DNA of 64,000 nt, taken from NCBI GenBank assembly GCA_021792365.1, contig JAJYUT010000003.1, positions 682,001 to 746,000 of the forward strand. Direction: 5' to 3'. A program made the position numbers and the translations under genes. The stretch comes from Pseudomonadota bacterium (GTDB taxonomy: Bacteria > Pseudomonadota > Alphaproteobacteria > Dongiales > Dongiaceae). Every line of letters starts with the position of its first letter. Within the stretch, counting starts at the first letter, position 1. Shown here piece after piece: positions 27,543 to 35,764 of the stretch. Below the pieces are notes generated by a model. That model was given only the letters and a program-made list of their open reading frames with translations, was not told the DNA's origin and searched no databases.

Positions 27543-28036
27543 TGCGCAAATCCTTCCGCAGCCTGGTCAATGCAGCAAAACGCGGCAACGTCGAAGCACA
27601 ATGCCAGCTTGCGCAGGTGTTGGCGACCGGTGATGGGGTCGAGAAAAATCTGCCGGCCGCCGCGCAGTGGTATGCCAAGGCTGCCGCCAAGAACGACCCG
27701 TGGGCACTCTACAGTCTCGGCATAATGTACATCCTTGGCGAAACCGGCAGACCAGCGGTCAAGAAGGGTATGTCAATGATCAAGCGTGCCGCCGAACTCG
27801 ATTTGTGGGAGGCGCATTGGTATCTGGCACACGTCTTCATGGATGGCCTGCACGGTCAGCCGAGGGATCTGGACAAGGCCGCCTATTATTCTGTCCTTGC
27901 CCTTGGACCGTTCTATAGGACGAACGCCACTGCCGCCCTCGCGCACAGGATGCAGCAGCAGGAGGGCATCACGGCGCCAATTCTCGCTCGCGCACTGCTC
28001 AAGATCGCAGCGGAGGCGCGGAAGAGTAAGGCGTAG
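27542..28036 (+). CDS. Sel1-repeat (TPR-like) protein
   Basis: The 164-residue protein has three or so Sel1 helical repeats: AAKRGNVEAQCQLAQVLATG, AAKNDPWALYSLGIMYIL and AELDLWEAHWYLAHVFMDG. There is no signal peptide, so it is probably a cytoplasmic scaffold. Its ATG overlaps the ptsI stop (TGATG). The gene uses more A/T and rarer codons than ptsI. It is flanked on both sides by copies of the ptsI 3' end, suggesting it arrived as an insertion at that site. Confidence 0.8.
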   Translation: MRKSFRSLVNAAKRGNVEAQCQLAQVLATGDGVEKNLPAAAQWYAKAAAKNDPWALYSLGIMYILGETGRPAVKKGMSMIKRAAELDLWEAHWYLAHVFMDGLHGQPRDLDKAAYYSVLALGPFYRTNATAALAHRMQQQEGITAPILARALLKIAAEARKSKA

Positions 28037-28098
28037 CCGCCTCTTCCCGTTGACCCATCTGAACCGAGTTCGTATCTGCCGCGTTGTCGAGCGGCGGC

Positions 28099-28155
28099 CA
28101 GTGGACCCGGGCGATCGCGATTCTGCTGGACGACTTCAACGCACTAGCGACCTAG
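28099..28155 (+). pseudogene. Detached second copy of the ptsI 3' end
   Basis: In frame it reads QWTRAIAILLDDFNALAT and a TAG stop, against QWDSGRIAMLLDDFNALAT and TGA at the real ptsI end (27483-27542). Over the last 42 bases, 34 are identical, and the sense-codon changes are all but one synonymous. It has no start of its own and is separated from ptsI by the sel1 gene. Confidence 0.75.
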
Positions 28156-28218
28156 CGGATCCTTGTCGGATCAGCCCCCGCTCGCCAGCTGAGCGATAGT
28201 CCGCGTTCCGACAATCGC

Positions 28219-29157
28219 CTACGATGCTGCGCGCCGCTCGGGAAATTCGCTCGCCTTCGCCAGCCACTGGGCGCAGTCGGGTCCAAGGTGCCGGAGCGCG
28301 AGGCGCTCGTATTTGGCGCTTTCCTCTGCGGTCAGCACGTCACGCCAACGGCCGTTCGTGCCCTTATGGATGAAGGTTTCGGCACCGCCGTCCCAGAAGA
28401 CCCCGCCGAGCGGCGCGGCCTGCCTGGCGTGACTCTTCATCCACGCGAAGCTGCAATGCTTGAGGATCGCCGGCCAACGCGCCTCGTCGATCGGGATCGC
28501 GAGAAAGTCGGCGATGCGCCGGATCTGCCCGGGCAGGTCGGACTTGAGATCAGCGAAGTGCACCAGCAGCACGTTCGGCAGATGCCGCACCTCCCACCAG
28601 GACCGGATGTTCTCCCAGAACGGCCAGAACGGGTGGCCGTCGCGGTCGAGCCAGGCGTGGTAGTACTCCCGGATCGAGTCCGGCGGCGGCGCGATGGGTT
28701 CCCCGACGAGGCCCGGGGTGTCGTTCAGGGCCGCGTACCAGGCGGCGTTGGCGCGGGCATGGTGGTTAAACATGCTCCAGACCACGTCCCGGCCGTCCCG
28801 GCCGATATAGATGTATTTGGCCTGCGGCGAGAACACGAGCGCGTCGACCGGCAGGTGCGTCTTCATGAACCGCCGATGGGTCTGCGCCTCGATCGCGGCG
28901 AGTTTGACCTCCTTCGCCGGCACCCGCAGATCCAGCCAGGGCGAGATCGTCGGCACCTCGATGTCCTGCGCACCGGCGAAGATCAGTTGGCCGACAATCT
29001 GCTGCGTCCAGGTCGTGCCTGACTTGGCGTAGGTGCCGATGACGATGTCGTCGGGCCGGAAGCGGAAGCCGTTCCAGATCGTCGAATCGAAATGGTGGTT
29101 GTGCAGCTCGCGCGTCTTGCAAGGCCAGCGGATGCCTAGGTCGGTCGTGTTGGTCAT
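28219..29157 (-). CDS. Sulfotransferase domain protein
   Basis: This 312-residue enzyme resembles cytosolic PAPS-dependent sulfotransferases. The 5'-phosphosulfate loop is TYAKSGTTW (43-50) and the 3'-phosphate motif is GRDGRDVVWS (118-127). MKTHLP carries the catalytic-type histidine near residue 100, and KGTNGRWRDVLT the C-terminal PAPS contact. It would move sulfate from PAPS to an unknown hydroxyl or amine acceptor. It runs opposite to its neighbours and interrupts the conserved ptsI-ahcY interval. Confidence 0.87.
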   Translation of the reverse strand: MTNTTDLGIRWPCKTRELHNHHFDSTIWNGFRFRPDDIVIGTYAKSGTTWTQQIVGQLIFAGAQDIEVPTISPWLDLRVPAKEVKLAAIEAQTHRRFMKTHLPVDALVFSPQAKYIYIGRDGRDVVWSMFNHHARANAAWYAALNDTPGLVGEPIAPPPDSIREYYHAWLDRDGHPFWPFWENIRSWWEVRHLPNVLLVHFADLKSDLPGQIRRIADFLAIPIDEARWPAILKHCSFAWMKSHARQAAPLGGVFWDGGAETFIHKGTNGRWRDVLTAEESAKYERLALRHLGPDCAQWLAKASEFPERRAAS

Positions 29158-29591
29158 GCACTTTCCTCCAGCTCGGCCAGGGGCGCGCTCATTACAGCGG
29201 ATCCCGCCCTGGCCGAAGTGACGCCGATCACAACGAGCATCCGCTCGAGCGGAAAACGGTTAACAGCGGGCGGCCGCATAGGCCGTGCCTACACTGCTTT
29301 CCGGCGGCGGGACACTGGAAAGTCACCTGCTGCCCGATTTCAGCGCGATCCCGGTTTGGCGCCACGCCCGCTATCCAGCTGGGCGCACGATGGTCGTTGG
29401 CGAAGTGCTTGGCTGTCGATTCTTCGCGAGGACCGCGGCTCCCAAGCAGGTTGAGTCACTCTCAGTGGCCTGCGACCAAGTCGACCTGTTCCTGGCGAGC
29501 GCGTTTACTCACGCCTTGCGCAAGGCACAGTCTGAACCGAAAGCGGGCCTCCTGTGTTATCGAGCGGCGGCTGCTCGGTAGACCCTCGTCC
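29158..29591. other. Gene-free interval
   Basis: These 434 bases separate the divergent sulfotransferase and ZIP genes and presumably hold both promoters. Open frames across it show no family resemblance and no ribosome site; I see no repeat or RNA structure. Confidence 0.4.
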
Positions 29592-30374
29592 ATGTCTCCG
29601 TATCTCATCCTCGGTATCGCCGTCGCGGCGGCGCTTGCCTCGCCCCTGGGTGGCTTGATCTCCCTTTGGCTTGCGCCGACGACGCTTTTCATGTCGCTGG
29701 CCCTCGGCTTTGCCAGCGGGGTGCTGCTCGCCACCATCAGCTTCGAAATGCTGCCGCAGGCGCTCGAGGCCGGTTCGCTCTTGGTTGCTGTGGGTGGCTT
29801 TGCCGGCGGTTTTCTCGCCGTCTACGGGCTCGATCTCTTCATCAACCGTGGCAGGATCGCAGGCGAGAAGGCAGAGCAAAAAGACTTCGTGCGGCGCTTC
29901 CATCGGCGGCATCGGCCACGGGGAGATCAGGTCACGGTTCTTGCCGGCGGAACCAGCGTCGAGGAATTGATCGAGGGCCTCAGCATCGGCGTCGGCGCCG
30001 CCATCGAGCCGCATCTTGGCCTCATGGTAGGTGCGGCCGTCGTCGTCGACAACGTCGCGGAAGCGCTCAGCATCGGCGAATTGATCCGGGACGAAAGCCG
30101 CAAGGACGGCGGCCGGCCGGTCCGGCGGGTGCTCAAGTGGACCGGGTTGATCGGCGCCTCGCTCCTCGGTTCCGCCCTCATCGGCTGGTTCGCCCTGCGC
30201 GGACTACCTGATCCCTTGCTGGGTTTCCTATTCGCACTGGGCGGAGGCGGCATGTTCTATCTCACCGTCACGGACCTCGTGCCGGAATCCGAGAAGCGGC
30301 AGTACCAGCAATCGGCCGCCCTCGCGATCGGGGCAGGCTTCGTGATGATGCTGGCGCTCGGGCACGTCCGCTAG
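29592..30374 (+). CDS. ZIP-family metal transporter-like membrane protein
   Basis: The 260-residue inner-membrane protein has about eight hydrophobic segments with a His/Arg-rich cytoplasmic loop (RRFHRRHRPRGD, 101-112), the ZIP layout. The metal-site helices read SVEELIEGLSIG (122-133) and VVDNVAEALSIG (151-162). These align with the ZIP motifs HNxPEG, but both leading histidines are replaced by acidic residues. A Zn2+/Mn2+/Fe2+ role is therefore uncertain. The ATG at 29592 begins the first helix; no strong ribosome site is seen. Confidence 0.75.
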   Translation: MSPYLILGIAVAAALASPLGGLISLWLAPTTLFMSLALGFASGVLLATISFEMLPQALEAGSLLVAVGGFAGGFLAVYGLDLFINRGRIAGEKAEQKDFVRRFHRRHRPRGDQVTVLAGGTSVEELIEGLSIGVGAAIEPHLGLMVGAAVVVDNVAEALSIGELIRDESRKDGGRPVRRVLKWTGLIGASLLGSALIGWFALRGLPDPLLGFLFALGGGGMFYLTVTDLVPESEKRQYQQSAALAIGAGFVMMLALGHVR

Positions 30375-30422
30375 GGGTTTCTTCGCCTCAAATTGGGCAC
30401 AATGCTCTATGATCCCTGCGCC

Positions 30423-31094
30423 ATGCGGGTCTTGTTTCGCGCGCTCCTGACTCTCCTCTGCCTCCCCCTCGCCGCCCTTGCGACCTACACGGTCGCGGCG
30501 TTCGGGGCGTTGCTGTTCGTGCCGAGTGCGACCGAGCCCGACGAGGGCATCGTCGTCTATGCCTGCGACAACGGCGTGCACAGCGATCTAGTCGTGCCGG
30601 TCATCGCCGGGCATACCGACTGGCGCGCGACCTTCACGCCGGATGCGTTCACCGGGCCGGTCGCGCTCTTCGACCATATCGGCATGGGGTGGGGCAGCCG
30701 CGACTTCTATATCAACACGCCACACTGGGCGGATGTGGAGATCGCTCGGGCCGTCAAGTCGGTGCTGTGGGACGAGACGGTGCTCCATGTCGAGTACCGG
30801 CCGCGGCCGGGCGCGGCAGAGAAGTGCCGGCAATGGCGGATGGATGCTGCCGCCTATGGCCTGGTCGTAGGCTTCGTCCTGGACAGCCTCCGCCTCTCGC
30901 AGGGGCGGCCGGTCCAGGCGGCGCCGGGCTATGGCGGGCGCGACACGTTCTATGTGGCCAACGGCCGCTACACCATCATCGAGACCTGCAATCAGTGGAC
31001 GGCACGGGCGCTCCGCCTGGGCGGCGCGCCGGTGGCGCCCTGGGCCCCCTATTCCTTCCTGGTCTTGTGGAAACTGCCAATGATTCCAGGCTAG
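30423..31094 (+). CDS. DUF2459 / TIGR02117 family protein
   Basis: The protein of about 223 residues has one N-terminal membrane segment ([20 protein letters not shown]) followed by a periplasmic domain. Landmarks are [11 protein letters not shown], a [10 protein letters not shown] stretch, NTPHW and [12 protein letters not shown]. These place it in DUF2459, whose conserved His, Asp and Cys hint at a hydrolase or peptidase-like site; function is unknown. The start is either this ATG or one at 30402. It lies 98 bases before ahcY. Confidence 0.78.
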   Translation: MRVLFRALLTLLCLPLAALATYTVAAFGALLFVPSATEPDEGIVVYACDNGVHSDLVVPVIAGHTDWRATFTPDAFTGPVALFDHIGMGWGSRDFYINTPHWADVEIARAVKSVLWDETVLHVEYRPRPGAAEKCRQWRMDAAAYGLVVGFVLDSLRLSQGRPVQAAPGYGGRDTFYVANGRYTIIETCNQWTARALRLGGAPVAPWAPYSFLVLWKLPMIPG

Positions 31095-31102
31095 GCGCAT
31101 GC

Positions 31103-31145
31103 GCCGCCCCCCGCCTCCCGGTGCCTTGCCGGGAGGGGGCGCGGC
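31103..31145. repeat. Strong G/C hairpin upstream of ahcY
   Basis: CCTCCCGG (31114-31121) pairs with CCGGGAGG (31129-31136), with partly complementary C- and G-rich flanks. It follows the DUF2459 stop and precedes ahcY by about 50 bases. No T tract follows. It may be another dispersed palindrome or a factor-dependent terminator. Confidence 0.5.
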
Positions 31146-31192
31146 TGCTAGAAGGCGCGGACTTTCGCGACAAAGCCTTAACGGAGACCGGA

Positions 31193-32488
31193 ATGGCCGC
31201 CTTCACCGATTACAAAGTCAAGGACATGAGCCTCGCCGAGTGGGGGCGCAAGGAGATCGACATCGCCGAAACCGAGATGCCGGGCCTGATGGCCCTGCGC
31301 CGGGAGTTCGGCGCATCCAAGCCGCTCAAGGGCGCGCGCATCGCCGGGTGCCTGCACATGACGATCCAGACGGCGGTGCTGATCGAAACCTTGATGGCTC
31401 TTGGCGCCGAGGTGCGCTGGTCGTCGTGCAACATCTTCTCGACCCAGGACCAGGCGGCCGCGGCGATCGCCGCCGCCGGCATCCCCGTCTTCGCCTGGAA
31501 GGGCATGAGCGAGGACGAGTTCTGGTGGTGCATCGAGCAGACCATCGCCGGCCCGAACGGCTGGCATCCCAACATGATCCTGGATGACGGCGGCGATCTC
31601 ACCCAGATCATGCACGACAAGTATCCGCAGCTGATGGAGCAGGTGAAGGGCATCAGCGAGGAGACCACGACCGGCGTCGCGCGGCTCTATGAGATGGCGC
31701 GCAAGGAGACGCTGATGGTTCCCGCGATCAACGTCAACAACTCCGTCACCAAGTCGAAGTTCGACAACCTCTATGGCTGCCGCGAGAGCCTGGTGGACGG
31801 CATCAAGCGCGCGACCGACGTGATGATGGCCGGCAAGGTCGCGGTGGTTGCCGGCTTCGGCGACGTGGGCAAGGGTTCCGCCGCCTCGCTGCGCAGCCAG
31901 GGCGCGCGCGTGATGGTGACGGAGGTCGACCCGATCTGCGCGCTGCAGGCGGCGATGGAAGGCTACCAGGTGACGACCATGGAGGAAGCGGCGCCGCTCG
32001 GCGACATCTTCGTCACCGCCACCGGAAATGTCGACGTCATCACCCTCGACCACATGCGGCAGATGAAGCACCGCGCCATCGTGTGCAACATCGGCCATTT
32101 CGACAGCGAGATCCAGATTGCGTCGTTAAGGAACTACAAGTGGCACAACGTGAAGCCGCAGGTGGACGAGGTGGAGTTCCCGGACGGCAAGCGCCTCATC
32201 GTGCTCGCGGAGGGTCGCCTGGTGAACCTGGGCTGCGCGACGGGGCATCCGAGCTTCGTCATGTCGGCTTCTTTCACCAACCAGGTACTGGCGCAGATCG
32301 AGCTGTGGCAGAACCACAAGAAGTACGCCAAGCAGGTCTATGTCCTGCCGAAGCATTTGGACGAGAAGGTGGCGGCCCTGCATCTCGAGAAGATCGGCGT
32401 CAAGCTGACCAAGCTGACGCAGAAGCAGGCCGAATACATCGGCGTCGCGCAGGCCGGGCCCTTCAAGCCGGAGCATTATCGGTACTAG
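31193..32488 (+). CDS. ahcY: Adenosylhomocysteinase
   Basis: The 431-residue NAD-dependent enzyme splits S-adenosylhomocysteine into adenosine and homocysteine, clearing the by-product of SAM methylation. It shows [15 protein letters not shown], the catalytic-site stretches [10 protein letters not shown] and [13 protein letters not shown], the NAD motif GFGDVGKG, and C-terminal [15 protein letters not shown] with the terminal PEHYRY. The ATG at 31193 has a GGAG site. It lacks the ~40-residue insert found in some bacterial forms. A terminator follows. Confidence 0.96.
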   Translation: MAAFTDYKVKDMSLAEWGRKEIDIAETEMPGLMALRREFGASKPLKGARIAGCLHMTIQTAVLIETLMALGAEVRWSSCNIFSTQDQAAAAIAAAGIPVFAWKGMSEDEFWWCIEQTIAGPNGWHPNMILDDGGDLTQIMHDKYPQLMEQVKGISEETTTGVARLYEMARKETLMVPAINVNNSVTKSKFDNLYGCRESLVDGIKRATDVMMAGKVAVVAGFGDVGKGSAASLRSQGARVMVTEVDPICALQAAMEGYQVTTMEEAAPLGDIFVTATGNVDVITLDHMRQMKHRAIVCNIGHFDSEIQIASLRNYKWHNVKPQVDEVEFPDGKRLIVLAEGRLVNLGCATGHPSFVMSASFTNQVLAQIELWQNHKKYAKQVYVLPKHLDEKVAALHLEKIGVKLTKLTQKQAEYIGVAQAGPFKPEHYRY

Positions 32489-32511
32489 GCCGATCGCAAT
32501 AGCCCGACAGG

Positions 32512-32546
32512 GCGGCGCGGCTCATCGGGCCGCGCCGCTTTGCTTT
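32512..32546 (+). terminator. Rho-independent terminator of ahcY
   Basis: GCGGCGCGG (32512-32520) pairs with CCGCGCCGC (32530-32538), followed by TTTGCTTT, 23 bases after the stop. Confidence 0.78.
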
Positions 32547-32602
32547 GGCGAGTCGCGCATGGAATGGTTGTCGCGACCGCCCTCAGCGACTACAGTCCCG
32601 CC

Positions 32603-35080
32603 ATGTTTCGGGGGCCAGGATTGTCGAGTGCGAGGGCCATTGACCGGCTGATCAAGGCGGTTGCGGCGGGTCTGGTGCCGGCGGCGTGCTATGGGCTGAT
32701 CGCGCCCGCCGCCGCACAGGCGCCGGTCGATCCCCTGATCCAGGACTTTACCGGCGAGGTGGCCGCGAGCGTCAACTTGGTGTGGATCGGCGTCATCACC
32801 GGCATCGCCGTCATCTTCCTGGTGGCACAGCATATCATCCATCGGCTTACCCTGCGGCGCGAGATCGATGCCCGGACCGATCTGTCGCGCAAGCTGATCG
32901 CGGCGCGCGAGCGTCTGGCCACCAGCCCCTTCGCGCTGATCGAGTGGAGCGGGGCCGGCTCGATCGAGCTGGAGCCGCGCGCGGCCGAGATGCTCAGCCT
33001 CAACCGGCCGCAAACCAGCCTCGAGGAGCTGCGCTCGATCCTGCGCATCGACGGGTCGAACGCGGAGGACAACTGGGCCGCCCTCACCTCCGGCAAGGGT
33101 GCGGCGCAAGCCATCATGCGGCACGTCCACACCAGCCGCTGGCTGCGGCTGCAGCGACTGGATCAAGGCGGCGCGCGGCGCCTGTGGATTGACGATGTGA
33201 CCGAGACCATGGCGCAGGTCGAGGAAGCCAGGTCCGCGGTCCGCGGCTTCATGGAGCTGCTCGATCGGCTGCCCATGCCGATCTGGTGCCGCGATTCCTC
33301 GCTCGCCATCACCTATGGCAACCAGGCGTTCCATCGCCTGGTCGACCTGCCGCCCGGCGAAGCGCCGCGGGTTGGGCGCGACATCAACAGCGCGGCGCGC
33401 ACCCTGGCGGCGCGGGCGCAGAAGCTGGGCATGGTGCAGTCCGAGAGCCAGCAGCAGGTGGTGGGCGGCAAGCGGCGGCTGTTCGACTTCAACGAGACGC
33501 CGCTGCCGAACGGCGCGCTGATCGGCTATGCGGTGGACCAGACCGCGCTGGAGGAGACGCATGCCGAGCTGGCGCGCCACATCGCCGCGCATGACGACGT
33601 GCTGCAGAGCCTCGGGACCGGCATCGTGATCTTCGGTCCGGACAAGCGGGTCAAGTTCTTCAACGCGGCCTATCGCGACCTGTTCGAGATGGAAGCGCAG
33701 TTCCTGCAATCCGAGCCGACCATCGACGAGGTGCTGGACGCGCTGCGCGAGCGCCGACAGATCACCGAGCAGGCGGATTTCCGCAACTACAAGCAGGAGT
33801 TCGCCCGCCACGTCATGTCCATCATCAGCCCGTTCGAGGAGTTGATGCACACGCCGAGGGGCCGCACCTTCCGCACGGTGGCGACCCCCCACCCGATGGG
33901 CGGCGTGACCATGACCTACGAGGATGTGACCGACCGCCTCGCCCTCGAGGCCAGCTACAACACGCTGATCGAAGTGCAGCGCGAGACCATCGACCACCTC
34001 TATGAAGGCATCGCGGTCTATGGCAGCGACGGCAGGCTGAAGCTGCACAACCCGGCCTTCACGCGCATGTGGTCTCTGACCGAGGAGGACCTCGCCAACC
34101 AGCCGCACGTCTCCAGGGTGGTGGACATGGTTGCGGCGTTCTTCTCCAACCGCAAGGATTGGCCGGGGCTGCGCGAGCGCATCGTGAGCGAGGTGGCGGA
34201 CCGCGAACTGCGCAACGTCCGGATCGAGCGCAGCGACCGCAAGTTGATCGACGTCGCGGCCATCCCGCTGCCCGATGGCGGACGACTCTACAAATACACG
34301 GACGTGACCGACAGCATCAACATGGAGCGGGCCCTGCGCGAGCGCAACGAGGCGCTGATGGCGGCGGACCGGCTGAAGTCGGAATTCATCGCGAATGTGA
34401 GCTACGAGTTCCGCACGCCGCTGAACGCCATCATCGGCTATGCGGAGCTGCTGTCGCGACAGTATTTCGGCCCCCTGAACGAGAAGCAGCAGGAATACGG
34501 CCACGGCATCCTCGATGCGGCGCAGGCGCTGCTGCTGCTGATCTCCGACGTCATCGACGTCGCGGCGATCGAGGCCGGCTACATCAAGCTCGACCTGAAG
34601 CCGATCGATGTGAATGAGCTGTTGGAGGCGAGCGAGCGGCTGTTCCAGCAGCGGGCGCGCATGCGCTCGGTCACGCTGAACCTCGATTCCGCCGGCGCGC
34701 TGGGCGAAATCGTCGGCGACCAGCAGCGCCTGAAGCAGGCGCTCTCCAACCTGCTGTCCAACGCCCTGTCGGCCGCGCCGTATGGCGGCATCGTCACGCT
34801 GCGCGCCAAGCGCCAGCCCCAGCAGCTTGCGCTGGCCGTCGAGGTGAGCAGCAGCCCGATCGGCGACAGCATGGCCGAAGGCAGCATGTTGCCCACCGAG
34901 ATCGGCGGTTCGGCAGGCTCCGGGCGTGATGTCACCAGCGGCCTCGGTATCGCCCTGGTCCGCACGCTGGTGGAACTCCATGGCGGCCGGGTCGAAACCG
35001 AAATTGGCCTTGGCTATCGCCGCGTCGTGTGCACCCTGCCGCTGGATTCCTCAGACCGCGCCGCGGCGGCGGCGAGCTAG
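32603..35080 (+). CDS. divL: DivL-like tyrosine pseudo-histidine kinase
   Basis: The 825-residue protein has an N-terminal hydrophobic region, a TM helix near 52-74 (VWIGVITGIAVIFLVAQ), several PAS modules between about 220 and 560, then a kinase core. The phospho-accepting position is Tyr601 in NVSYEFRTPLNAIIGY, the hallmark of DivL, which in Caulobacter controls CckA and the CtrA phosphorelay. The ATPase end is weak: NLLSNAL is present but a clear DxGxG box is not, then GLGIALV. Position beside tsaE supports the call. The ATG at 32603 is a plausible start without a strong ribosome site. Confidence 0.85.
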   Translation: MFRGPGLSSARAIDRLIKAVAAGLVPAACYGLIAPAAAQAPVDPLIQDFTGEVAASVNLVWIGVITGIAVIFLVAQHIIHRLTLRREIDARTDLSRKLIAARERLATSPFALIEWSGAGSIELEPRAAEMLSLNRPQTSLEELRSILRIDGSNAEDNWAALTSGKGAAQAIMRHVHTSRWLRLQRLDQGGARRLWIDDVTETMAQVEEARSAVRGFMELLDRLPMPIWCRDSSLAITYGNQAFHRLVDLPPGEAPRVGRDINSAARTLAARAQKLGMVQSESQQQVVGGKRRLFDFNETPLPNGALIGYAVDQTALEETHAELARHIAAHDDVLQSLGTGIVIFGPDKRVKFFNAAYRDLFEMEAQFLQSEPTIDEVLDALRERRQITEQADFRNYKQEFARHVMSIISPFEELMHTPRGRTFRTVATPHPMGGVTMTYEDVTDRLALEASYNTLIEVQRETIDHLYEGIAVYGSDGRLKLHNPAFTRMWSLTEEDLANQPHVSRVVDMVAAFFSNRKDWPGLRERIVSEVADRELRNVRIERSDRKLIDVAAIPLPDGGRLYKYTDVTDSINMERALRERNEALMAADRLKSEFIANVSYEFRTPLNAIIGYAELLSRQYFGPLNEKQQEYGHGILDAAQALLLLISDVIDVAAIEAGYIKLDLKPIDVNELLEASERLFQQRARMRSVTLNLDSAGALGEIVGDQQRLKQALSNLLSNALSAAPYGGIVTLRAKRQPQQLALAVEVSSSPIGDSMAEGSMLPTEIGGSAGSGRDVTSGLGIALVRTLVELHGGRVETEIGLGYRRVVCTLPLDSSDRAAAAAS

Positions 35081-35107
35081 ACCGCGACCTGCTCCGCACA
35101 TGAAGAA

Positions 35108-35134
35108 CCCTTCTCCCTCGAGCAGAAGGGGAGA
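35108..35134. repeat. G/C palindrome downstream of divL
   Basis: CCCTTCT (35108-35114) pairs with AGAAGGG (35124-35130) around CTCGAG. It lies between the convergent divL and DUF1993 genes and is of the dispersed palindrome type. Confidence 0.45.
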
Positions 35135-35160
35135 CTTATTGGGATGAAGCGAGGGAGTAT

Positions 35161-35670
35161 CTACGCCGGCTTCCCCAGGTAATCCATCTTGCCGAGTTCG
35201 ACGCCGTTGTGGCGCAGGATGGCGTAGGTGGTGGTGACGTGGAAAAAGAAGTTCGGCAACGCGAGCTTCAGCAGGTAGTCCTGGCCGCGGAAGGTCAGAT
35301 CGCCACTGCGCATCTTGAGCGTCACTGTGCGCTCCTCGCTGCCGTCGATCTGCGCGGGGGTGAAGCCCTTCGCGAAGGCGGCGGTCTTGGCGATGCGCTC
35401 CTGCAGTTCAAGGAAAGTCGCTTCGGTGTCGGGATAGCTCGGCACCTCGACACCCGCGAGGCGCGCGACGCAGCCCTTCGCCGCGTCGCTCGCGACCTGG
35501 ACCTGACGCGAGAGCGGGAACATGTCGGGGGCGAGGCGCGCATTGATGAAGACGCCCGGCTCGATCGCCTTCGTCTCGGCATGGGCCGCGGCCTTCGCCA
35601 GGATTGCGGAGAGGCCTTCCAACCCGCGGACAAAGACTGGAACACTGGCCTGGTACATCGAAAGCGGCAT
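35161..35670 (-). CDS. DUF1993 domain protein
   Basis: The 169-residue protein starts MPLSMYQASVPVFVRGLEGLS and shows RLAPDMFPLSRQVQ, an LxELQERIAKT helix, FRGQDYLLKLALPNFFFHVTTTYA and a closing YLG. These match DUF1993, a DinB-like four-helix fold; the FFHxTTxYAILR histidine may bind metal. Function is unknown. The ATG at 35670 has a GGGAGAA site. It is an accessory gene between divL and tsaE. Confidence 0.85.
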   Translation of the reverse strand: MPLSMYQASVPVFVRGLEGLSAILAKAAAHAETKAIEPGVFINARLAPDMFPLSRQVQVASDAAKGCVARLAGVEVPSYPDTEATFLELQERIAKTAAFAKGFTPAQIDGSEERTVTLKMRSGDLTFRGQDYLLKLALPNFFFHVTTTYAILRHNGVELGKMDYLGKPA

Positions 35671-35764
35671 GAAGTTCTCCCGGCAAGGACTGCAATCGCG
35701 CGAGACTATGGCAAGCGCCGGCCGGCATTCCACCGCGCTCTCGACGTGGTATTTCCGGTGTAAC

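Noticed and set aside
28219-29157. Sulfotransferase as part of a phage or island with an integrase
   Set aside because: No integrase, transposase or direct-repeat boundary accompanies it; only the ptsI tail scar nearby hints at insertion.
29285-29581. 98-codon open frame between the sulfotransferase and the ZIP gene
   Set aside because: No ribosome site, no recognisable domain, and it overlaps the likely promoter region.
31095-31192. SAH riboswitch upstream of ahcY
   Set aside because: The conserved SAH-riboswitch core is not present; only a G/C hairpin without the required unpaired motif is seen.
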